The notes under the pieces: model-generated
The model's database searches: none
What the model was told of the DNA's origin: nothing
Seen by the model: the letters and a program-made list of their open reading frames with translations, nothing else
Made by a program: the position numbers and the translations under genes
NCBI GenBank assembly: GCA_022564455.1
Contig: JADFLK010000038.1
Location: 1 to 10,356, forward strand
DNA from: Bacteroidota bacterium
GTDB lineage: Bacteria; Bacteroidota; Rhodothermia; Rhodothermales; Rubricoccaceae
Reading direction: 5' to 3'
Length of the DNA stretch: 10,356 nt
Shown here: positions 5,309 through 10,356 of the stretch, in pieces
Numbering within the stretch: the first letter of the stretch is position 1
Layout of the letters: the number at the start of each line of letters is the position of its first letter

Positions 5309-8107
5309 ATGCCCCTCCCATCCGCCCTTCCTGACGGTCTGATCATCGAGCCGAAGGGGTCAGGGATCTCAGCGCCGCTCTCGCGGCAGGTCAATTTGCT
5401 CGGCGCCGTGCTGGGGAGGGCGATTCGGGCGCGGTACGGAAAAGAAATCCTCGGACTGGTCGAGCAGCTCCGGCATCTGTGCAAAGGAGGCTCGCTGGAT
5501 GAAGCCGCGCACGTTATCGAGAACGTAGAGGCCGACGACCTTCTCGCCGTGCTGCGTGCCTACACCACGTTTTTCCACTTGGTCAACAAAGCCGAGCAGT
5601 TGGAGATCGTGCGTATCAACCGGGAGCGGGCGCAAGCCGCGACGAAAGAACGCCCGCGGGGCGAGTCCATCGCCGATGCGGTTCACGAGCTGAAGATGCA
5701 AGGCAAGTCGCTGGAGGAAACGCTCGCGCTTATTGGGCAGCTCGACATCCAACCCACGTTTACCGCGCACCCCACGGAAGCTCGCCGCCGTACGGTCCTG
5801 CTCCACCAGCAGCGAATCGCGACGCTCCTGGAGGATTGGCGTGACCGTGATCATACCCCTCAAGAGGCTGAAGTGTTGATCCGCGACATCGAGCACAGCA
5901 TCCAACTCTTGCTCGCGACGGACGAAATTCGCCAGGCCGCTGTCACCGTCGAGGACGAGGTCCGGCAGGGCCTCTACTTCCTGGCGACATCGGTGTGGAA
6001 GACCGTGCCGCGTATCCACGCAGACTTCCGCAGGGCGCTCCGAACCTATTACGGCGATGGCCCGGACGATGCCCCTGGGGATACTTCGATGAGCCTCGGG
6101 CAAGAACTTCCGGCCTTCCTTCGGTACCGCTCATGGATTGGTGGCGACCGCGACGGGAATCCAAAAGTGACGCCGGAAGTCACGTCGTGGACGCTTCAGA
6201 CTCACCGGGAAGATGCGTTGCTGCTTCACCGCCGCGCGCTGAACGAGCTGCGGCTGGTGCTTTCCGTGTCGGATCGGCAGGTGGAAATGCCGGCCGAACT
6301 CTACGCCTCTATCGAAGCCGACAGGAAGGTGGTCGATCTCCCCGAGCGCCGATGGCGCCAAAACGCCCACGAGCCCATCCGGTTGAAGCTGATGCTGATG
6401 CAGGCAAAGATCGGCCACCTGCTCAAAGCCAACAATACCAAAGGGGCGTTTCACTATAACGCGGTGGCATATAAAGACGACCTCACTCTGATCGCCAATG
6501 CGCTGAGAACCGCCGGGCTGGGCACGCTTGCCACAGACGGTCCGTTGGCTGATTTGATGGTGCAGGCAGATGCGTTCGGGTTTCATCTGGCTGCACTCGA
6601 CATCCGGCAGCACAGCCGTGTCCACGAAAGAGCCGTGAGCGAAATTTTGCGAGCGGCAAGCGTCGAGGAGAATTACAGTGCACTCGACGAGGCCACCCGC
6701 ATCGATCTGCTGTCTGAGCAACTCGCGTCTCAAGAGCCTGTCCATCTACCGGATACTGATCTGGGCGACGACGCCCGCATGATGCTTGCGACGCTCGCTG
6801 TCGTCCGGAAGGCCATGGAGAGCGAGCCGGAAAGCATTGGTGGGTACATCATCTCGATGACCGACGCTGTGAGCGATGTGCTCGAAGTGCTTTTCCTTGC
6901 CAAGGAGGCTGGTTTGTGGCGGATGCTCCCCGATGGCAGCGTGGAGTCGCTGCTCGATGTAGCTCCACTGCTCGAAACCATCGACGACCTCGAAGCCGCC
7001 GAAAGCCTCCTGACGGCGCTCTTCCAACACCCCGTCTACGCAAAGCATCTTGCAGCGCGCGGCGGAATGCAGGAAGTCATGCTCGGCTATTCCGATTCCA
7101 ACAAGGATGGCGGATACTGGATGGCCAACTGGGTGCTCCACAAGGGACAGAAAGTTGTTGCGAGCGTGTGCAATCGGTTCAATGTGGACCTGCGGTTCTT
7201 CCACGGCCGCGGCGGGACGGTTGGCCGAGGCGGTGGCCGCGCCAATCAGGCCATCCGTGCGATGCCCGGTGCGGCACAGAACGGCCGCATTCGGTTTACG
7301 GAACAGGGCGAAGTGATCTCCTTCCGCTACGCTCACGAGGGGATTGCACGACGGCATCTTGAGCAGATCGTACACGCCCAGCTCGGCGCGCTTGCTGAAT
7401 CCGAAAACGAACGGATGGAGGACGAAACCGCAAATAACCTCATGCAGCGCCTCGCCGACTCCTCGATGACGGCGTATCGGCAACTCATTGAGGCGGACGA
7501 TTTCTGGCCCTGGTACCTGGCCGTCACGCCCATCGAGCACATCGCGGGCATCCCAATGGCCTCGCGTCCTATCTCTCGAAAAGCTGCTTCAGAGGTCGAT
7601 TTTGATGGATTACGTGCTATTCCGTGGGTGTTCGGGTGGACGCAGACACGCTACACTGTACCCGGCTGGTACGGCGTGGGGAGTGCGTTTGAAGATCTCG
7701 GAGACGACGCCGACCTACTGCAAGACATCTACAAGACATGGCCGTTCCTGCAAGCGGTGGTCGGCAATGCACTGCGGGAGATGGCGCGCGCGCGCTTCCT
7801 CATTGCTGAGCGCTACGCCGGACAGTCCGGAGAAGATGTCCACGATCGTGTCGCACGCGAATTTGTGAAAGCAGAAGCCGCACTGTTGAGCGTGTCCGGG
7901 CAAACCGAACTGTTGGAGGCAAGCCCCGTCATACAGAAGTCCATCGAGTTGCGCAATCCGTACACCGACGTGCTCAATCTGGTCCAACTCGAACTCATGC
8001 GGAGACATCGTAGGGAATCGGATGCTCCGGAGGTACAGGCACGTATCAAACACGCGTTGTTCGTGTCCATCAACGGAATTGCCGCTGCTATGCAGAGCAC
8101 TGGATAA
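5309..8107 (+). CDS. ppc: phosphoenolpyruvate carboxylase
   Basis: This 932-residue protein is a full-length, somewhat long bacterial PEP carboxylase (E. coli has 883). The enzyme carboxylates phosphoenolpyruvate with bicarbonate to oxaloacetate in the cytoplasm, refilling the TCA cycle. Visible motifs: FTAHPTEA at 151-158 with catalytic H154; GGDRDGNP at 278-285; GYSDSNKDGGY at 593-603 with the catalytic lysine; FHGRGGTVGRGGG at 631-643 with R634 and R640; FTEQGEVISFRYA at 663-675; RPISRK at 753-758; LRNPYTDVLN at 881-890; and a C-terminus SINGIAAAMQSTG. Against E. coli numbering, the aspartate site keeps R587 (R640) and R832 (R882), but K773 aligns with R827 and N881 with S930. The usual RGGGP/RGGAP reads RGGGR at 644. 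No Shine-Dalgarno sequence precedes ATG 5309. The gene starts 47 bases after the barrel gene and 42 bases before the next one, so co-transcription is possible. Identification is secure. Confidence 0.97.
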   Translation: MPLPSALPDGLIIEPKGSGISAPLSRQVNLLGAVLGRAIRARYGKEILGLVEQLRHLCKGGSLDEAAHVIENVEADDLLAVLRAYTTFFHLVNKAEQLEIVRINRERAQAATKERPRGESIADAVHELKMQGKSLEETLALIGQLDIQPTFTAHPTEARRRTVLLHQQRIATLLEDWRDRDHTPQEAEVLIRDIEHSIQLLLATDEIRQAAVTVEDEVRQGLYFLATSVWKTVPRIHADFRRALRTYYGDGPDDAPGDTSMSLGQELPAFLRYRSWIGGDRDGNPKVTPEVTSWTLQTHREDALLLHRRALNELRLVLSVSDRQVEMPAELYASIEADRKVVDLPERRWRQNAHEPIRLKLMLMQAKIGHLLKANNTKGAFHYNAVAYKDDLTLIANALRTAGLGTLATDGPLADLMVQADAFGFHLAALDIRQHSRVHERAVSEILRAASVEENYSALDEATRIDLLSEQLASQEPVHLPDTDLGDDARMMLATLAVVRKAMESEPESIGGYIISMTDAVSDVLEVLFLAKEAGLWRMLPDGSVESLLDVAPLLETIDDLEAAESLLTALFQHPVYAKHLAARGGMQEVMLGYSDSNKDGGYWMANWVLHKGQKVVASVCNRFNVDLRFFHGRGGTVGRGGGRANQAIRAMPGAAQNGRIRFTEQGEVISFRYAHEGIARRHLEQIVHAQLGALAESENERMEDETANNLMQRLADSSMTAYRQLIEADDFWPWYLAVTPIEHIAGIPMASRPISRKAASEVDFDGLRAIPWVFGWTQTRYTVPGWYGVGSAFEDLGDDADLLQDIYKTWPFLQAVVGNALREMARARFLIAERYAGQSGEDVHDRVAREFVKAEAALLSVSGQTELLEASPVIQKSIELRNPYTDVLNLVQLELMRRHRRESDAPEVQARIKHALFVSINGIAAAMQSTG

Positions 8108-8149
8108 GTCCGTCGAAACCTGCTGCCAATAGTCCCGTAGCGCCCCCTC

Positions 8150-9127
8150 GTGAAGTCACTCGACATCAAACCGCCCGAGCACCAGCGCAGAGCCCTCCGC
8201 ATCGTCGTGGGCTGCGCCGTCGTCTTTGTCGTGCTTGTGATTGCAAGCATTGCGTGCGCCACCTATCTCTTCACGGTGCCGTTCTCGCACGACCACGACG
8301 AAGAGCACGGGTTGGGGGAAGGCGACGTAACACAAAGCCGCCGGGCCATCCGTTCTTTTTTTGAAGTGGCGGACGAGGGCGAACAGCGGGTTAAAGCCGA
8401 TATAGAGTTGGCGCTGGGCCACGTAACCATCTCTACGGCCGATCAAGGGGCGCTTTTTCAGGCGGAGGGCGTGGTGATAGGCGCCCAGCTTCGCCCGCGT
8501 TTCGACCACAACCGGAGCGGCAACAAAGTCGAAATTTCGCTTTCGCTCGACGGTGAAGACGTGTCGTTCCGAGGCCTGCGCGGCGGCCGTTGGCAGCTCT
8601 ACTTCTCCGATTCCATCCCACTCGATCTCGATCTCACGCTCGGCGCCGCGGAAGGCGACCTCAACTTCACAGGCATCCCAGTAGAGCGCCTCAGCGTGGA
8701 ATGCGGGATGGCCTCCATCTCGCTGCGGTTCGATGAGCCCAACCCGATCGTGTTGCACCGCTTCGATATAGAGGCCGGTTTGTCGGAGTTCACGGCGAGC
8801 GGCCTCGGCAACGCCCGCTTCGAGTCGTTCGAGTTCGACGGCGGCGCCGGAGAGTTCACCCTCGATTTCTCCGGCGAGGCCATCATGCCGGGCGCGGAAG
8901 CCGAAATCAACGTGGGCCTCGCCTCGCTGACGGTGCTGCTACGTGCGGGGCAGCCCGTTGTGGTGGAGGCCCCCGTGTCCTTTATGACACGCGTGGCGTT
9001 CCCCAATTCCTTTGAGCGCGTTGGGCGGCACAGCTGGGCGAGCCCGAACGCGGCCGGCAACCCCCACACCTTCCACATCGAGATCAACGCCGGGCCGGGT
9101 AGTATTGTAGTGAAGCTGGTCGAATGA
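8150..9127 (+). CDS. single-pass membrane protein with LiaF/toast-rack-like beta domain
   Basis: The 325-residue protein starts at GTG 8150; no other in-frame start fits upstream of the membrane segment. Residues 1-17 are basic and cytoplasmic, 18-41 form one membrane helix, and a His/Asp/Glu-rich linker (HDHDEEHG, 47-54) follows. Residues about 65-155 form a beta-rich domain. Residues 160-265 contain a turn repeat of about 20-25 residues: LGAAEGDLNF, CGMASISLRF, AGLSEFTASG, GGAGEFTLDF and VGLASLTVLL. Such regular beta turns are typical of DUF4097/DUF2154 and toast-rack domains found in LiaF-like envelope-stress regulators and putative adhesins. The fold call is inferred from pattern alone. 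There is no LiaR/LiaS-type two-component system in the window, so a LiaF role is not supported. Most of the protein would face the periplasm or exterior. Its gene follows ppc by 42 bases and precedes the toxin-antitoxin remnant. The exact function is unknown. Confidence 0.75.
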   Translation: MKSLDIKPPEHQRRALRIVVGCAVVFVVLVIASIACATYLFTVPFSHDHDEEHGLGEGDVTQSRRAIRSFFEVADEGEQRVKADIELALGHVTISTADQGALFQAEGVVIGAQLRPRFDHNRSGNKVEISLSLDGEDVSFRGLRGGRWQLYFSDSIPLDLDLTLGAAEGDLNFTGIPVERLSVECGMASISLRFDEPNPIVLHRFDIEAGLSEFTASGLGNARFESFEFDGGAGEFTLDFSGEAIMPGAEAEINVGLASLTVLLRAGQPVVVEAPVSFMTRVAFPNSFERVGRHSWASPNAAGNPHTFHIEINAGPGSIVVKLVE

Positions 9128-9184
9128 CAGTGAGTGGTTCTCGTAAAGCTCCAACAGGCTCAAGACAAACAATATCGTCATGGT

Positions 9185-9461
9185 ATGCTCAGCGGAGTTG
9201 AAGGATCTCAATACAGAGACTCCGAAGTTGGGCAGGCCACTGAGACCACAAAAGTCAGAAAGTTCGGTGGCTGGTACGGCCTGATTCTGCCGAAGTCGGC
9301 TGTCGAGAGCATGGCCGCAAAAGAAGGAGATGTCCTCTACGTGTCCGGCCCCCGATGGGTTGACCGCCACCCCGTACGATCCGGAGTTCGCGGATGCCAT
9401 GACAGACGCGCGCGAGTTCATGCGTACCCATCGCGATGCCTTCCGCGAGCTCGCGAGGTGA
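9185..9461 (+). pseudogene. AbrB/MazE-type antitoxin with a +1 frameshift
   Basis: From ATG 9185, after an N-terminal extension of about 20 residues, the frame encodes TKVRKFGGWYGLILPKSAV and AKEGDVLYVSG, the swapped-hairpin AbrB/SpoVT DNA-binding domain of MazE-like antitoxins. After VSG the same frame turns to nonsense, while the +1 frame continues the family's C-terminus: DGLTATPYDPEFADAM (9354-9401), then DAREFMRTHRDAFRELAR and TGA 9459-9461. Removing one C from the five-C run 9349-9353 joins the two parts smoothly into a protein of about 91 residues. This C-terminal part normally binds and neutralises the toxin, so a truncated product might bind DNA but not toxin. The stop overlaps the toxin's GTG start as GTGA, typical of translational coupling. 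No other in-frame start lies between 9185 and the domain; GTG 9134 would lengthen the extension. The lesion could be real decay or a homopolymer sequencing error. Confidence 0.8.
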
Positions 9462-9856
9462 GCAAACCAAAAGAACCTCACTGGCTCACCGAGGCGCAAG
9501 TCAGGCTTCTCCACACGGAGGTGCTCCACTTCGGCGGAAGCTCCGGCCTGCGTGATTGAATAATGCTCCCGAGCGAGCTGGCTAATCCCGTTCACCGGTA
9601 CCAATACGGTGACGAGGTCGATCTCTTCGATCTCGCGGCTGCTTATGGCTTCGGCCTCGCAAAGAATCATCCGTTCATCGACGGCAAAAAGCGAGTGGCG
9701 CTCATCGCTATGCGGGCGTTCCTGTTTCAGAACGGCTACCTCTTCGCGCCCGGCCGGATCGAGACGGTGACCTTTATGGAAGGGCTGGCTTCAGGAGTCT
9801 TTGCAGAGGATGAGATAGCTACCTGGCTCAGAGCAAGCTCCCAGCCTCGAGAGTAA
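9458..9856 (+). pseudogene. Doc/Fic-type (death-on-curing) toxin with an internal in-frame stop
   Basis: Starting at GTG 9458, the frame reads KEPHWLTEAQVRLLHTEV-HFGGSSGLRD, the normal N-terminus of Doc-family toxins. TGA 9557-9559 (codon 34) then interrupts it, and the same frame continues with PSELANPVHRYQYGD, DLFDLAAAYGFGLAKNHPF, IDGKKR and C-terminal helices to TAA 9854-9856. Family members read through this point (GLRD-x-x-L-L-x-S-A-L-A-x-P), so the TGA sits where a normal codon, perhaps CGA, should be. Full length would be 132 residues, close to P1 Doc (about 126). Doc toxins phosphorylate elongation factor Tu using the Fic motif. Here the motif at 71-79 is HPFIDGKKR: catalytic H71 is present, but the near-invariant Asn is Lys77 (AAA, one base from Asn). 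An ATG at 9563, three bases after the TGA, could allow reinitiation to make a 97-residue protein lacking the first helices. It is likely inactive, but this is not certain. Confidence 0.82.
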
Positions 9857-9863
9857 GCGCGAT

Positions 9864-9896
9864 GGGTCGTCTCATTCCAACAAGTCGAGACGGCCC
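9864..9896 (+). terminator. possible hairpin terminator after the toxin gene
   Basis: GGGTCGTCTC (9864-9873) pairs with GAGACGGCCC (9887-9896) over 10 base pairs, including one G-U wobble, around a 13-base loop, 8 bases after the toxin's stop codon. No U-tract follows on either strand, so it may be a weak or factor-assisted terminator, or just a stable 3' hairpin. Confidence 0.35.
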
Positions 9897-9935
9897 GCCT
9901 CATACAACGGGGATTTTATCAACGCGGTCACTACC

Positions 9936-9974
9936 AAAAAAGGCCGCCCCCTATGATGTCGCAGGGAGGCGGCC
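9936..9974 (-). terminator. strong intrinsic terminator for the - strand gene
   Basis: Read on the - strand, GGCCGCC then CCCT (9974-9963, with one bulged base at 9967) pairs with AGGGGGCGGCC (9952-9942) around a 10-base loop, giving 11 base pairs, mostly G-C. It is followed at once by six T (9941-9936). It lies 27 bases downstream of the stop codon at 10002-10004. The U-tract is on the - strand side only, so it serves the - gene. Confidence 0.88.
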
Positions 9975-10001
9975 ATGAACGAGGCCTTGGCGAATGGTCG
10001 G

Positions 10002-10356
10002 TTAGTCGACCCCCTGGACCTGCCCGGTCTCGATATCGGCGCGGAAAGTGCGGCCGTCGATCGTGATCAGCGCATCGCGGACATCGCCGTCGCCTTCTCC
10101 GAAGACGATGGTGAACTCTTTCCAGATCTCGACTTCCTCGTAGGCGTCTCCACGTATGAACGTGATCACCGCGTGGTAGACACCTTCAAGCGTGCCACTT
10201 ACGGCATTGCGCCAGTTATGGCGATCGCGCGCAGGCCCCTGCACATCGATAAAGTTCAGGGCGAGATCGTACGTGAGTGTACGCTCGGCATTGCGCGTGT
10301 AGAGTGTATCTGTGGCCGCACGATCATAGGTGCCGTTGAAGGTCACAAGCTCGCGG
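10002..10356 (-). CDS. unidentified beta-rich protein, C-terminal part
   Basis: The frame ends at TAA 10002-10004 (- strand) and stays open to the right edge, so the N-terminus is outside the window. A GTG at 10346 could start it, but sense sequence continues upstream (REL before V), which suggests a longer protein. At least 117 residues are visible: TFNGTYDRAATDTLYTRNAE, LTYDLALNFIDVQGP, NWRNAVSGTLEGVYHAVITF, EEVEIWKEFTIVFGEGDGDV and a final ITIDGRTFRADIETGQV. Alternating hydrophobic residues and many Thr, Asp and Gly suggest a beta-sandwich, possibly periplasmic or a lipoprotein, but the signal sequence is not in view. Third codon positions are more GC-rich on this strand than in the overlapping + strand frame, and the strong terminator just downstream supports this orientation. 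I do not recognise the family. It is convergent with the toxin gene. Confidence 0.7.
   Translation of the reverse strand, partial: RELVTFNGTYDRAATDTLYTRNAERTLTYDLALNFIDVQGPARDRHNWRNAVSGTLEGVYHAVITFIRGDAYEEVEIWKEFTIVFGEGDGDVRDALITIDGRTFRADIETGQVQGVD

Noticed and set aside
9128..9184. An operator palindrome upstream of the antitoxin
   Set aside because: I looked for inverted repeats expected for AbrB-type autoregulation and found none convincing.
9134..9559. A single 141-residue gene spanning the antitoxin and toxin starts
   Set aside because: Its middle (9354-9457) is nonsense sequence, while the +1 frame there carries the antitoxin's family-like C-terminus. It is an artefact of the frameshift joining two genes.
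9975..10356. Open + strand frame from ATG 9975 running off the right edge (about 127 codons)
   Set aside because: It is codon-aligned antisense to the - strand gene, has poorer third-position GC, starts right at the foot of the - strand terminator stem, and shows no domain-like features.

Overview
The window looks like chromosomal DNA from a moderately GC-rich Gram-negative bacterium, most likely Rhodothermota/Bacteroidota (for example Rhodothermales). This rests on inference: an outer-membrane peptidase/propeller/barrel protein of a type common in that group, a secreted DUF1028 protein, start codons with almost no Shine-Dalgarno sequence, and an intergenic region full of short word-like repeats. 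No rRNA, tRNA, CRISPR array, transposase or phage gene was seen, so the taxonomic call is moderate.

Layout, left to right. (1) 1-294, +: the C-terminal end of an ABC-2 type exporter permease, cut by the window edge. (2) 382-1389, -: a secreted DUF1028 (Ntn-hydrolase-like) protein with a C-terminal helical, TPR-like tail, convergent with the permease. (3) 1390-1931: a 542-base gene-free stretch holding direct and inverted copies of a TTCAACCT/AGGTTGAA family repeat and a C-run tract with G-quadruplex potential on the opposite strand. (4) 1932-5261, +: a large outer-membrane protein with signal peptide, HExxH peptidase-MA-like domain, six-bladed TolB-like propeller and Omp85-type barrel. (5) 5309-8107, +: phosphoenolpyruvate carboxylase (ppc), an anaplerotic enzyme. 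(6) 8150-9127, +: a single-pass membrane protein with a repetitive beta (toast-rack/LiaF-like) extracytoplasmic domain. (7) 9185-9856, +: an AbrB/MazE-type antitoxin and a Doc/Fic-type toxin, overlapping by GTGA, each carrying a visible lesion. (8) 9936-9974: a strong terminator on the - strand serving (9) 10002-10356, -, an unidentified protein running off the right edge.

Genes 4 to 6 are co-directional with short gaps (47 and 42 bases) and could share a transcript, but their functions (envelope, central carbon metabolism, envelope) do not suggest one pathway.

The most interesting part is the toxin-antitoxin module. The antitoxin has one extra base in a C5 tract, the toxin has an in-frame TGA at codon 34, and the toxin's Fic motif reads HPFIDGKKR instead of HPF-D-G-N-K-R. 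This looks like a decaying module, although sequencing error or termination-reinitiation could explain part of it. The second point of interest is a PEP carboxylase in which two of the four residues that bind the inhibitor aspartate in the E. coli enzyme are replaced. I found no clear, wholly new system.
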